A stretch of DNA of 64,000 bases from JAICUY01 sp963716585 (GCA_963716585.1 CAVQTN010000002.1:992001-1056000); one strand, 5' to 3'. Positions 31,720-40,766 are shown, counted from the stretch's first letter. The notes: a model not told the origin generated them from the letters alone. Numbers and translations are program-made.

Positions 31720-32316
31720 ATGAGCGAACACGTGTCGGTGCGCACGCATCCCAGCGCGGAGGTCTCGCCCGAGGCGAGCATCGGCCCGGGCACCCGCATC
31801 TGGAACCAGGCGCAGGTGCGCGAGCGCGCTCGGATCGGGGCCGGCTGCGTCATCGGCAAGAACGCGTACGTGGATGTCGACGTCATCGTCGGCGACAACG
31901 TGAAGATCGGCAACAACGTCAGCCTGTTCCACGGCCTGACCGTCGAGGACGGCGTGTTCATCGGTCCGCACGCCTGCTTCACCAATGACCGTTTGCCGCG
32001 CGCCATCAACCCGGATGGCAGCCTCAAGGGAGTGGACGACTGGGAGGTCGGACCGATCCTGGTGCGACACGGCGCGTCGATCGGTGCCAATGCGACCATC
32101 CTGCCGGGCGTGACGGTTGGCCGATGGGCGATGGTCGGCTCGGGGAGCGTGGTGACTCGCGACGTTGCTGACCAGGAGCTTGTCGCCGGTAATCCGGCGC
32201 GCCGATTGGGGACCGCCTGTGTCTGCGGCCAGCCGCTTCGCGATGATGACGAGGGCATCCCGTTCCGCGGCAGATGCCCGCGCTGCGGCCGCCAGATACC
32301 TGCGGAGGCGGCGTGA
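31720..32316 (+). CDS. WbpD-like nucleotide-sugar N-acetyltransferase (left-handed beta-helix)
   Basis: This 198-residue hexapeptide-repeat acetyltransferase has repeats IGPGTRIWNQAQV, RIGAGCVIGKNAYVD and VKIGNNVSLFHG, then FIGPHACFTNDRLPRAI, IGANATILPGVTVG, and the C-terminal VAGNPARRLG. This matches WbpD/WlbB enzymes that acetylate the 3-amino group of UDP-GlcNAc(3N)A. A C-terminal CxC...CPRC segment looks like a small zinc knuckle. The start is ATG 31720. Its stop overlaps the next gene in a GTGA junction, so it leads the WbpD-I-B-A operon. Confidence 0.88.
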   Translation: MSEHVSVRTHPSAEVSPEASIGPGTRIWNQAQVRERARIGAGCVIGKNAYVDVDVIVGDNVKIGNNVSLFHGLTVEDGVFIGPHACFTNDRLPRAINPDGSLKGVDDWEVGPILVRHGASIGANATILPGVTVGRWAMVGSGSVVTRDVADQELVAGNPARRLGTACVCGQPLRDDDEGIPFRGRCPRCGRQIPAEAA

Positions 32317-33422
32317 AGGTCCTGTCGGTCGTCGGCGCCCGTCCGCAGTTCGTCAAGGTGGCGCCGGTCAGCCGTGTCCTGCGCGTCGACCACGAAGAGC
32401 TGCTGGTGCATACCGGCCAGCACTATGACGATTCGATGAGCGAGTCGTTTTTTCGTGACCTGGAGATTCCGGCTCCGGAAGTGAACCTGGAGGTCGGCAG
32501 CGGCGCGCACGGGGTCCAGACCGCCGAGATCATGCGGCGTCTCGAGCCGATCGTCATGCTGCACCGGCCGGATGTCGTGCTGCTCTACGGCGACACCAAC
32601 TCGACGCTGGCGGCCGCGCTGATCAGCGCCAAGATCCGGTATGCCGATGGCCGCCGGCCGTGGACGGCGCACGTCGAGGCCGGCCTGAGGTCGTACAACC
32701 GCCAATGGCCGGAGGAGCACAACCGGGTCGTGGCCGACCACCTCAGCGAGCTGTTGCTGGCTCCGACCCAGGTCTCCATGGCGAACCTGGCGCGCGAGGG
32801 TCTGGCCGAGCGCGCCGTGCTGGTCGGCGACGTCATGGTCGACTCGTTCGTGTGGGCCAGCGCTCACGCGCTCGACGCGCTTCCGGCCGTCGCGCGTGAG
32901 CTGGAGGGTTACGTCCTGCTCACCATGCACCGCGGCGATAACGTCGATGAGCCTGTCCGGTTGGCTGCCTGGCTCGAGGCGCTGCACATGGACCGGCCGG
33001 TCATCTTCCCGGTGCACCCGCGCACCGCGGTCAGCCTCGCGCAGGGAGACGTGCCGGTCCCACCCAACGTCCATCCGATGGGCCCGGTCGGCTACCTGAC
33101 CATGGTCGCGCTCGAGCGTCGGGCGGCGCTGATCGTCACCGACTCGGGAGGCGTGCAGCGCGAGGCCTACCTCGCCGGCGTGCCGTGCCTGACCCTGCGC
33201 GATGAGACCGAATGGCTCGAGACCCTCGACGGCGGCTGGAACCAGCTGGTCAGCTCCTCGCCCGAGGGCCTGCGCCGCGCGCTCGACGAGTCGACCTTCG
33301 AGCCGCCAGTGGCGAAACGGGGGCCTGTCTTCGGCGACGGCCACGCGGCCGAGCGGATCGTCGCCGCACTCGAGCAGTTCGCCCTGGCCGCCGTGCCGAT
33401 CCACGAGCCGGCTCGGGCATGA
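32313..33422 (+). CDS. wecB: non-hydrolysing UDP-GlcNAc 2-epimerase family, WbpI-like
   Basis: This is a 369-residue GT-B-fold epimerase. The N-terminus VVGARPQFVKVAPVSR is the form seen in WbpI/WlbD (UDP-GlcNAc(3NAc)A 2-epimerase) rather than the FGTRPEAIK form of classical WecB. Other motifs are VHTGQHYDDSMSE, VLLYGDTNSTLAA, HVEAGLRSYNR, PEEHNRVVAD, LLTMHRGDNVD and VTDSGGVQREAY. GTG 32313 overlaps the preceding stop. With WbpD-, WbpB- and WbpA-like neighbours it most likely makes the ManNAc(3NAc)A epimer of an acidic sugar donor; plain UDP-ManNAc formation is the alternative. Confidence 0.93.
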   Translation: MKVLSVVGARPQFVKVAPVSRVLRVDHEELLVHTGQHYDDSMSESFFRDLEIPAPEVNLEVGSGAHGVQTAEIMRRLEPIVMLHRPDVVLLYGDTNSTLAAALISAKIRYADGRRPWTAHVEAGLRSYNRQWPEEHNRVVADHLSELLLAPTQVSMANLAREGLAERAVLVGDVMVDSFVWASAHALDALPAVARELEGYVLLTMHRGDNVDEPVRLAAWLEALHMDRPVIFPVHPRTAVSLAQGDVPVPPNVHPMGPVGYLTMVALERRAALIVTDSGGVQREAYLAGVPCLTLRDETEWLETLDGGWNQLVSSSPEGLRRALDESTFEPPVAKRGPVFGDGHAAERIVAALEQFALAAVPIHEPARA

Positions 33423-34474
33423 GCGACGAGTCCGCGCCGCGCCTGCGTGCCGGCGTGGTGGGCCTGGGCATGATGGGCCGCAACCACGTCCGGGTCTACG
33501 ACGAGCTCGTCGAGGAGGTCGACCTCGTGGCCGTCGCGGACCCGGATCCCGCCGCGCTGCGGCAGGCGACCACCGGCCGTGCGGCGCGCGGCTATGGCGA
33601 CGCGCTGCGGATGTTCGCGGAGGAGCGGCTGGATCTCGTGAGCGTGGCCGCGCCGACCTCGCTGCACCTCGCCGCCACGCTGGCCGCGCTGGAGGCGGGC
33701 GTCAACGTCCTCGTCGAAAAGCCGATCGCCGGTGAACGCGACGAGGCCGAGCGCATGATCGCCGTGGCGCGACAGGTCGGCAAGATGCTGACGGTCGGCC
33801 ACATCGAACGCTTCAACCCGGCCATCCGGGAGCTCAAGCGACGGCTCGGCGAAGGAGAGCTCGGCAGGGTCTTCCAGATCCACGCCACGCGGCTGGGGCC
33901 CTTCCCGGCGCGCATCCGCGACGTCGGCGTGGTGGTCGATCTCGCGCCGCACGACCTCGATATCATGCGCTACCTGATCGACAGCGACCCGGTTCGGCTG
34001 TACGCCGAGACGGAGCGCCGCATCCACACCGATCACGAGGACCTCTTCAACGGCCTCATGAAATTCGGCAATGGCGCCATCGGCGTGCTGGACATCAACT
34101 GGCTCACGCCGACCAAGCGGCGCACGCTGACTGTCACCGGCGAGCGGGGAATGTACGTCGCCGATTACATCGACCAGGATCTCGTGTTCTATGCCAACCT
34201 CGAGGCGGTCCACACCTGGCAGAATCGCGGCGCGGTGGATGCGCCGCCCGTTACCTCGGTCGCCGAGGGCGAGATGGCCCGCCGCTTCATCCAGCGCGCC
34301 GAGCCGCTGGCCGTGGAGCTCGCCGAGTTTGCGCGGGCCGTGCGGGACAGCACACCGTCCCCGGTCGATCCGCACGACGCGCTCGTGGCGCTGCTGCTCG
34401 CCCGCAAGATGGTGGAGGCCGCCGAGACGGGTGAGGTCATCGCCGGCGCGGCCCTGCAGGAGGCGCTGACGTGA
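33419..34474 (+). CDS. Gfo/Idh/MocA oxidoreductase, WbpB/WlbA-like
   Basis: This 351-residue NAD(P)-dependent oxidoreductase has an N-terminal Rossmann fold (RAGVVGLGMMGRNHVRVYDE), the EKPIAGERDEAERM motif with the conserved Lys, and the C-terminal dimer/active-site region VGHIERFNPAIRELK and DLAPHDLDIMRYL. In the acidic diacetylated-sugar pathway such an enzyme oxidises C3 of UDP-GlcNAcA before transamination. ATG 33419 overlaps the epimerase stop by four bases. Family members act on many sugars, so the WbpB role is inferred from operon partners. Confidence 0.9.
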   Translation: MSDESAPRLRAGVVGLGMMGRNHVRVYDELVEEVDLVAVADPDPAALRQATTGRAARGYGDALRMFAEERLDLVSVAAPTSLHLAATLAALEAGVNVLVEKPIAGERDEAERMIAVARQVGKMLTVGHIERFNPAIRELKRRLGEGELGRVFQIHATRLGPFPARIRDVGVVVDLAPHDLDIMRYLIDSDPVRLYAETERRIHTDHEDLFNGLMKFGNGAIGVLDINWLTPTKRRTLTVTGERGMYVADYIDQDLVFYANLEAVHTWQNRGAVDAPPVTSVAEGEMARRFIQRAEPLAVELAEFARAVRDSTPSPVDPHDALVALLLARKMVEAAETGEVIAGAALQEALT

Positions 34475-35751
34475 AGATCGCGGTCGTCGGGCTGGGGCAC
34501 ATCGGGCTGCCGCTGGCGGTGCAATATGCCGCTGCCGGCCACGAGGTGATCGGCTGCGACACCGCAGCCTGGATCGTGGACGCCATCAACCGCGGCGAGT
34601 CGCCGCATCGCGACGAGCAGACGCTGATCGACCGCGTGCCGGAGCTGGTGGCCGCCGGGCGGCTGCGGGCCACGACCGACGACAGCGAGGGCGTGCGCCA
34701 CTCGGAGGCCGTGGTCGTCATCGTCCCGGTGGTGGTCGACGCGCAGCGCCAGATCGATTTCCGGCCCATCGACGCCGCCACACACGATATCGCCGCCGGC
34801 CTGCAGCCCGGCACGCTGGTCATCTACGAGACGACCCTGCCGGTCGGCACCACGCGCGATCGGTTCGGGCCGATGCTCGAGCAGGGCAGCGGGCTCGCCC
34901 TCGACCACGACTTCTACCTGGCCTTTTCGCCGGAACGCGTCCTGGTCGGGCGGGTCTTTGCCGACCTGCGCCGCTATCCGAAGATCGTGGGCGGGACGAG
35001 CGAGGAGAGCACGCGTCGCGCGACCGAGTTCTATCGCTCGGTGCTCGATCCCGGCACGGAGGTGCGCGCGGTGGCGACCGCCGAGACCGCCGAGATGACC
35101 AAGCTCGCCGAGACGACCTACCGCGACGTCAACATCGCCTACGCCAACGAGCTGGCGCGCTATGCCGCGGCTCGCCGGATCGACATCCTCGAGGTGATCT
35201 CGTCGGCGAACTCGCAGCCGTACAGCCACATCCACCAGCCCGGGGTCGGCGTCGGCGGGCACTGCATCCCGGTCTACCCGCACTTCCTGTTCAACGATGC
35301 GCCCGAGCTTCGACTCCCACCGATCGCGCGCGAGATCAACGAGGAGATGGCCGGCTGGACGGTCGATCGCGTGGAGGACGCCGTCGGCTCGCTCGACGGG
35401 CAGCCGGTGCTGGTGCTCGGCATCGCCTACCGGGGTGACGTGCGCGAGGACGCGTTCAGCAGTGCCTTCCGGCTCCGCGACGAGCTGCTGGCGGCGGGCG
35501 CCCGTGTCTACGGCAGCGATCCGTATTTCGACGCTGAGCACCTGCGCGATCTCGGCTTCGAGCCCTACGACCTCGAGGCCCCGGAGCCGGTGCGCGTGGC
35601 CATCCTGCAGGCGGCGCATGAGCGCTACGCGACGCTCGACCCCGCGGCGCTGCCGGGCCTCGAGCTGTTCGTTGACGGTCGCAACGCGCTCGACCCGGCA
35701 CCCTTCGAGGTTGCCGGAGTGCGCTACATCGGGGTCGGTCACCACGGCTGA
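34471..35751 (+). CDS. UDP-sugar 6-dehydrogenase (WbpA/WecC-like)
   Basis: This 426-residue enzyme oxidises C6 of a UDP-HexNAc to the uronic acid using two NAD+. It has the N-terminal NAD motif AVVGLGHIGLPLAVQYA, the conserved ETTLPVGTTR and FSPERV, the helical core AEMTKLAETTYRDVNIAYANE, and the active-site Cys in PGVGVGGHCIPVYPHF. The C-terminal domain has VLVLGIAYRGDVREDAFSS. Asn-containing TYRDVNIAYANE and the HCIPVYPHF form fit UDP-HexNAc dehydrogenases better than UDP-glucose dehydrogenase. GTG 34471 overlaps the preceding stop. Confidence 0.92.
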   Translation: MKIAVVGLGHIGLPLAVQYAAAGHEVIGCDTAAWIVDAINRGESPHRDEQTLIDRVPELVAAGRLRATTDDSEGVRHSEAVVVIVPVVVDAQRQIDFRPIDAATHDIAAGLQPGTLVIYETTLPVGTTRDRFGPMLEQGSGLALDHDFYLAFSPERVLVGRVFADLRRYPKIVGGTSEESTRRATEFYRSVLDPGTEVRAVATAETAEMTKLAETTYRDVNIAYANELARYAAARRIDILEVISSANSQPYSHIHQPGVGVGGHCIPVYPHFLFNDAPELRLPPIAREINEEMAGWTVDRVEDAVGSLDGQPVLVLGIAYRGDVREDAFSSAFRLRDELLAAGARVYGSDPYFDAEHLRDLGFEPYDLEAPEPVRVAILQAAHERYATLDPAALPGLELFVDGRNALDPAPFEVAGVRYIGVGHHG

Positions 35752-35752
35752 C

Positions 35753-36541
35753 GTGCGGGACGCCGACGGCCAGCCGGCCCAGCCTGAGCCGCGTGTCGGG
35801 CTGGCAGGCGGCCGAGGCGTGTGGGTCGTGCTGCCGACCTATGACGAGCGCGAGAACCTGGAACCGGTCAGCGCGGCGATCCTGGCGGCGCTGCCGCAGG
35901 CCAGCCTGCTGATCGTCGACGACAACTCGCCTGACGGTACCGGGCGCCTGGCCGATACGCTGGCGGCCGCCGAGCCGCGGATCAGCGTGCTGCACCGCGC
36001 GACCAAGCAGGGCCTGGGGGCTGCCTACCGCGACGGCTTCCGCTGGGTCCTGGAGCATCCGGGCACGCGAGCCGTCGTGCAGATGGACGCCGACTTCAGC
36101 CACGACCCGGCGCAGCTGCCCGGGCTCCTGGCACCGCTCATGCGCGACGCCGACCTCGTTCTCGGCACGCGCTACATCCGGGGCGGTGGCACGGTCGGCT
36201 GGCCGCTGCACCGGCGCCTGATCAGCCAGGCGGGGACCCTCTTCGCGCGCACCGTGCTGCTGCTGCCGTACCGTGATCTGACCGGCGGCTTCAAGGCGTG
36301 GCGCCGCGAGCTGCTCGATCAGATCCGGCTGCGCGAGGCGAGCGCGTCGGGTTACGGCTTTCAGATCGAGGCGACCTGGTGGGCGCATCGCCGCGGCGCA
36401 CGGATCCGGCAGGTGCCGATCACCTTCCGCGAGCGCGTGGCCGGTCGCTCCAAGATGACCGGCGGCATCGTCGTCGAGGCGCTGCTGATGGTGCTCCGCC
36501 TGCGCTGGCAGACGTTTCGCGGGCAGGGCAGCGGAGGCTGA
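35753..36541 (+). CDS. polyprenol-phosphate mannose synthase-like GT2 glycosyltransferase
   Basis: This 262-residue soluble GT-A enzyme has VVLPTYDERENLEPV, LLIVDDNSPDGTGRLAD, KQGLGAAYRDGF, VVQMDADFSHDP (DxD region) and DLTGGFKAWRRELLD, and a terminal FRERVAGRSKM. These are the signatures of dolichol/polyprenol-phosphate mannosyltransferase (Dpm1/Ppm1). No membrane segment is seen, so the lipid acceptor would be met at the membrane surface. GTG 35753 is two bases after the dehydrogenase stop; GTG 35821 is an alternative closer to the catalytic fold. It ends the nucleotide-sugar operon. Confidence 0.88.
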   Translation: MRDADGQPAQPEPRVGLAGGRGVWVVLPTYDERENLEPVSAAILAALPQASLLIVDDNSPDGTGRLADTLAAAEPRISVLHRATKQGLGAAYRDGFRWVLEHPGTRAVVQMDADFSHDPAQLPGLLAPLMRDADLVLGTRYIRGGGTVGWPLHRRLISQAGTLFARTVLLLPYRDLTGGFKAWRRELLDQIRLREASASGYGFQIEATWWAHRRGARIRQVPITFRERVAGRSKMTGGIVVEALLMVLRLRWQTFRGQGSGG

Positions 36542-36691
36542 GCGCCTGGCTTCGGGGAACGCGCCACGGGCTGGTCGTCGCATGGCAGGCGCAGCGGACA
36601 TCGGCTAGCATGCAGGCTCGCCCGGAGGATCACGACTGACCTCCGGTGCTGCAACGAATGCTGACTAGCCAGGGGACGAACAACAGCGCGC

Positions 36692-38440
36692 ATGTCCTTC
36701 CGCAACCGACCGGTCCTCGATCGCAAGCATCGGCCACGCTGGCAGGACGAGCTGCGCAGCCAGCAGCTCATCGTGGCCGCCTTCGCCGGTGCCATCGCGC
36801 TGGCCATCGGCATCTTCGGCGCCACGGTCTGGGCCAGCTACTACCAGGCGCACCTGCGCCAGGTGGCGGTGGTCGACGGCACGCCCCTGAACCGCGACGC
36901 GCTCGATACCCGCGCCTCCGTGCTGGCCTCGACGCTCAGCGCCAGGGCGACCGACCTGCAGTCACAGCTCGGCGGCGCCCAGGACCAGATCGTTCAGCAG
37001 CAGCTCCAGACGCTCAGCGGACAGCTTCAGACGGTCAGCAGCGATGCCTCCAAGTCGCTGATCGATGGTGCCTTCATGCGTGACGAGGCGCCGGCGCTGG
37101 GCATCAGCGTCAGCGAGGCCCAGATCGATGCCAAGATCGCCGAGCTGCGCAAGGTGCCGCTGCGGCTGAAGCTGTCACTCATCACCCTCAGCGCGGTGCC
37201 GGCCGACGCCACGCCCGGCAGCAAGGCGACCGATGCGCAATGGGCGGCGGTCGAGAAGCAGGCACAGGAGATCGTCAGCCAGCTGCGTGGCGGAGGCGAC
37301 TTCGCGGCCATCGCCAAGGACAAGAGCACCGACGCCGGCACCAACCAGCTCGGCGGCCTGATTGGTTGGGTCGGGGCAAGTGACGCCAGCTACGGCGACC
37401 AGTTCGATGCCGCCAAGAACGCCAAGACCGGGGACATCGTGGGTCCGACCAAGACCGATACGGGCTACGACGTGCTCAAGGTGGAGGCCCGCCAGGAGGC
37501 GGGTGACAGCAAAGCGCTCGGCCAAGCGCTCGCCGCTTCGGGGGTCAGTGACCAGGAGTTCCGTGGGTTCGTCCGCGACGAGCTGCTGAGCAGCAAGTTC
37601 AACGACTACTTCGGCGGCACGGTGGTACGAACCTCCCAGCCGCAGCGGAAGGTGTCGCAGATCATGATCGCGGCCGAGCAGGCCGGCACCCTTCCGATTC
37701 CCAAGCTCCGCCTGCGCCACATCCTCGTCCAGCCGCTGCCGGGCGCGGCCGACCAGACGAAGGCGACCGACGCGCAGTGGCGGGCGGCGCTGGCGAAGGC
37801 CCAGACGATTCACGACGATGCGGTCAAGCCGGGTGCCGATTGGTTCGCGCTTGCGAAGCAGAGCGACGACACCGCCAACAAGGACGCCGGCGGTGACCTG
37901 GGCTGGTACGACCCCGCCACCTCGCAGTTTGTCCCAGAGTTCAAGGCCGCGGTCGCTCGCCTGAAGAACGGCGACATCAGCCAACCGGTGAAGACGTCGT
38001 TCGGCTACCACGTCATCTGGGTCGCCGGCGAGCGGGTCAACGCGGCGCAGCAGGCCACCGAGCTCGTGACCGAACTGCGCAAGGCTCCCGACACGTTCGC
38101 GGCGCTGGCGCGGCAGAACAGCGAGGACGCGGCCACGGCACAGCAGGGTGGCCTGGTCGGCTGGGTGGCGCGCTACGAGCTTCCGGCGGCGCAGGAGAAG
38201 GCGGTGTTCGGCCTGACCAAGGAGAACCCGATCAGCGACCCGGTGGTCACCGACCAGGGCACCTACATCTACAAGCTGCTGGCCAGCACCCCGAACATGG
38301 TCGTGCCGGATGACCGGCTGACGAAGATCAGGTCGTCTGGATTCCCGGTCTGGCTGGATGAGCAGAAGCAGCAGGCGAGCATCTGGATCGACCCGGAGTT
38401 CGCCTCGACGGCGAGCTCGACCTCGCAGACCGGCGGGTGA
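36692..38440 (+). CDS. membrane-anchored parvulin-type peptidyl-prolyl isomerase (PrsA/SurA-like)
   Basis: This 582-residue extracytoplasmic foldase has a basic N-terminus and one membrane segment (about residues 26-49). A SurA-N-like helical region is followed by parvulin-like units. One (about 160-270) is degenerate, with GGDFAAIAKDKSTD and GLIGWVGAS. The second is a clear parvulin domain (LRLRHILVQPLPG, DWFALAKQSDD, GGDLGWYDPATSQFVPEF, SFGYHVIWVAGERV). A third partial unit follows (FAALARQNSEDAAT, GGLVGWVARYELP). Its position before mazG with a GTGA overlap suggests co-transcription. It likely assists folding of exported proteins such as the CWB2 set. Confidence 0.9.
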   Translation: MSFRNRPVLDRKHRPRWQDELRSQQLIVAAFAGAIALAIGIFGATVWASYYQAHLRQVAVVDGTPLNRDALDTRASVLASTLSARATDLQSQLGGAQDQIVQQQLQTLSGQLQTVSSDASKSLIDGAFMRDEAPALGISVSEAQIDAKIAELRKVPLRLKLSLITLSAVPADATPGSKATDAQWAAVEKQAQEIVSQLRGGGDFAAIAKDKSTDAGTNQLGGLIGWVGASDASYGDQFDAAKNAKTGDIVGPTKTDTGYDVLKVEARQEAGDSKALGQALAASGVSDQEFRGFVRDELLSSKFNDYFGGTVVRTSQPQRKVSQIMIAAEQAGTLPIPKLRLRHILVQPLPGAADQTKATDAQWRAALAKAQTIHDDAVKPGADWFALAKQSDDTANKDAGGDLGWYDPATSQFVPEFKAAVARLKNGDISQPVKTSFGYHVIWVAGERVNAAQQATELVTELRKAPDTFAALARQNSEDAATAQQGGLVGWVARYELPAAQEKAVFGLTKENPISDPVVTDQGTYIYKLLASTPNMVVPDDRLTKIRSSGFPVWLDEQKQQASIWIDPEFASTASSTSQTGG

Positions 38441-39555
38441 GGTCCGCGACGGTGCCCACGTCGCGTCCCGACCTGGAGCAGCTCCTGGCGCGAGCCGGCA
38501 TCGATCCGGCGGACGGGGTGCAGATCGTGGCTGCCGACCGCCTCGCCGCCATCCCGTTCGATCCCGGCCTGCCGGTGATCGTACTCGCCTCGCCCGGCGT
38601 CGAGCCACGGCCGCCGCTTCCCGGCCGCCACGCCCGCACCACCCCGAGCGGGGTGCTGCGCTCCCTGTATCCGCCGTCGCACGCGCTGCGCCGGCTGTCA
38701 TCAGCGCAGGAGATTGCGCTGGACATGATCGGCGATGAGGCGCTGTCGGCCGATGACTGGCTCATCCCGCCGCTGCCTGCCCTCGACAACGTCGCCTCGC
38801 CGCACGGCATGGCCGCCATCAGCGCCCGGCTGCGAGCGCCGGACGGCTGCCCGTGGGACCACCGGCAGACTCATGAGAGCCTGCGGCCGTTCGTGCTGGA
38901 GGAAGCCTACGAGACGGTCGATGCCATCGAGAACGGCTCCGCGGCGGACCTCGCCGAGGAGCTCGGTGACCTGCTGCTGCAGATCATCCTGCATGCTCAG
39001 CTGGCTGCCGAGGAGGGCTCGTTCGACCTGACCGATGTGTATCGGTCCATCGGCGCCAAGATCGTGCGGCGCCACCCGCACGTCTTCGGCGACGCGCGGG
39101 TCGACGGCGTCGAGCAGGTGCTCGCCAACTGGGAGACGATCAAGGCGGCCGAGCGCTCGGAGGCGGGCCGGCTCGCAGGCCCGTTCGAGGGCATCGCCCG
39201 TGCTCTGCCCGCCCTGCCGGGGAGCCGTGAGATCCAGGAGCGGGCCGGCGCCCTTGGCTGGGATTGGTCCTCGATCGACGGCGTCTGGGAAAAGGTCGCG
39301 GAGGAGCTCGGTGAGCTGCGCGCCGCGGATGGCCGCGAGGCTCGTCTGCACGAGTTCGGCGACGTGCTGTTCGCCCTCGTGAACCTGGGCCGCTGGCTCA
39401 AGCTCGACCCCGAGGAGGCACTTCGCACGGCCAACCGTCGCTGGATCGACCGCTACGGTGCGGTCGCGGCGCTCGCCTCGTCGCGCGACCTCGACCTCGA
39501 CGCCATGGACGCCGCGGCCAGGGACGAGCTCTGGAACGAGGTGAAGCGGCGGTGA
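38437..39555 (+). CDS. mazG: nucleoside triphosphate pyrophosphohydrolase (MazG) with N-terminal remnant domain
   Basis: MazG hydrolyses NTPs to NMPs and PPi. This 372-residue protein has two MazG modules: residues ~123-245 with RLRAPDGCPWDHRQTHESL, VLEEAYETVDAI and EELGDLLLQIILHA (metal-binding ExxE...ExxD), and a C-terminal copy with KVAEELGELRAADG and HEFGDVLFALVNLGRWL. The first ~110 residues lack a methylase core but resemble the end of the tetrapyrrole-methylase domain fused to MazG in YabN (QIVAADRL, then VLRSLYPPSHALRRL). GTG 38437 overlaps the parvulin stop. Confidence 0.92.
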   Translation: MRSATVPTSRPDLEQLLARAGIDPADGVQIVAADRLAAIPFDPGLPVIVLASPGVEPRPPLPGRHARTTPSGVLRSLYPPSHALRRLSSAQEIALDMIGDEALSADDWLIPPLPALDNVASPHGMAAISARLRAPDGCPWDHRQTHESLRPFVLEEAYETVDAIENGSAADLAEELGDLLLQIILHAQLAAEEGSFDLTDVYRSIGAKIVRRHPHVFGDARVDGVEQVLANWETIKAAERSEAGRLAGPFEGIARALPALPGSREIQERAGALGWDWSSIDGVWEKVAEELGELRAADGREARLHEFGDVLFALVNLGRWLKLDPEEALRTANRRWIDRYGAVAALASSRDLDLDAMDAAARDELWNEVKRR

Positions 39556-40727
39556 GCGCGCGGCCGGTGGCCATCGTGGTGCACGCCACCTATCCGCAGG
39601 ACCAGCGTGTGCGTCGCCAGGCCGCGGCGCTGCTGCAGGCGGGCCACCAGGTCGATGTCTTCGCCCTCCGCGACGAGGGCCAGGCATCGCGCGAAGAGCT
39701 CGAGGGCGTGCACGTCCACCGGCTGCCGGTGAACCGCACGTGGTACGGCATGCTCGGCCACCTCGCCGAGTACCTGGCCTTCATGGGCGTCGCCACGGTC
39801 GCCCTCACCAGCGAGCATCGGCGGCGGCATTACGGGCTGGTGCAGGTCGCCACGGTGCCCGATTTCCTGGCGATCGCGGCGGTTCCGCTCAAGCTCGCGG
39901 GTATCCCGCTGCTGCTCGACCTGCACGAGGACATGCCGGCGTTCTACCGGGACCGGTTTCCGGGACGCGCGCAGGGGCCGCTCACGGCGCTGGTGAGCGG
40001 CGTGACCCGCGCCTCGGCGGCGCTTGCCGACGAGCTGATCACCGTGCACGAGCCACTGCGCGAGCTGTCGCTGGCCCGTGGCGTCGCTCCGGAGCGCATC
40101 ACGGTGGTCATGAACAGTCCGGACGAGCACATCTTCGACCCGGATCGTCACCCGCGCCGCCGCTTCATGGAGGACGGCGAGCTGCGACTGGTGCACCACA
40201 GCAACCTGCAGCGGGTCTATGGCCTGGAGTTCGCCATCGAAGCGGTGGCGCTGCTGGGCGAACTCGACGTCCGGCTCGACGTGTACGGCGACGGACCGTA
40301 TCGGCCGCAGATCGAGGAGGCGATCCGGCGCACCGACAGCCACGACCGCGTGCAGCTTCGCGGGCGCGTGCCACTCGACGACCTGCCAGCGCTGCTGGCA
40401 GGTTCGGACATCGGCCTGGTGCCCACCCGGCCGGACCCCTACGCCGAGTACTCCCTGTCGACGAAGCTGCTCGAATACGCGGTGATGGGCATCCCCATCA
40501 TCGCCACCGACCTCGCGACGTTCCGTGCGCACCTCGACGAACGGGCGATCCGCTATGTTCGGGGCGCCGATGCGGCCGCACTGGCGGCCGCCATCCGTGC
40601 CGACGCGGCCGACCCCGAGGGTACGATGGCGCGCGGCATCGAGGCGCAGCGGCAGTCGGCGCCCTATGCCTGGCCGGGACAGCGACAGCGCTACCTCGAG
40701 GTGGTGGAGCGCCTCCTTCGGAGCTGA
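39552..40727 (+). CDS. family 4-type glycosyltransferase
   Basis: This 391-residue GT-B glycosyltransferase has IVVHATYPQDQRVRRQAAAL and LLLDLHEDMPAFY in the acceptor domain, then LRLVHHSNLQRVYGLEFAI and VYGDGPYRPQIEEAI. The donor-site region is RPDPYAEYSLSTKLLEYAVMG, which is the Glu-rich signature of GT4. No membrane helix is visible. GTG 39552 overlaps the mazG stop by four bases. The sugar transferred is not identifiable. The gene is followed by the tRNA-Pro and a WecA-type transferase. Confidence 0.9.
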   Translation: MSARPVAIVVHATYPQDQRVRRQAAALLQAGHQVDVFALRDEGQASREELEGVHVHRLPVNRTWYGMLGHLAEYLAFMGVATVALTSEHRRRHYGLVQVATVPDFLAIAAVPLKLAGIPLLLDLHEDMPAFYRDRFPGRAQGPLTALVSGVTRASAALADELITVHEPLRELSLARGVAPERITVVMNSPDEHIFDPDRHPRRRFMEDGELRLVHHSNLQRVYGLEFAIEAVALLGELDVRLDVYGDGPYRPQIEEAIRRTDSHDRVQLRGRVPLDDLPALLAGSDIGLVPTRPDPYAEYSLSTKLLEYAVMGIPIIATDLATFRAHLDERAIRYVRGADAAALAAAIRADAADPEGTMARGIEAQRQSAPYAWPGQRQRYLEVVERLLRS

Positions 40728-40766
40728 TGCTCGCGGCAACGTAAGATGGCACCGGCCCGCGTCGGT

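Noticed and set aside
28789..32316. A 1175-residue frame joining the subtilisin to the acetyltransferase
   Set aside because: It arises from the +1 shift at about 30970; the intervening stretch is Arg/Gly-rich out-of-frame translation, and the acetyltransferase has its own ATG at 31720.
38437..39555. Toxin-antitoxin role for mazG
   Set aside because: No mazEF-type partner genes are nearby; it is the housekeeping two-module pyrophosphohydrolase.
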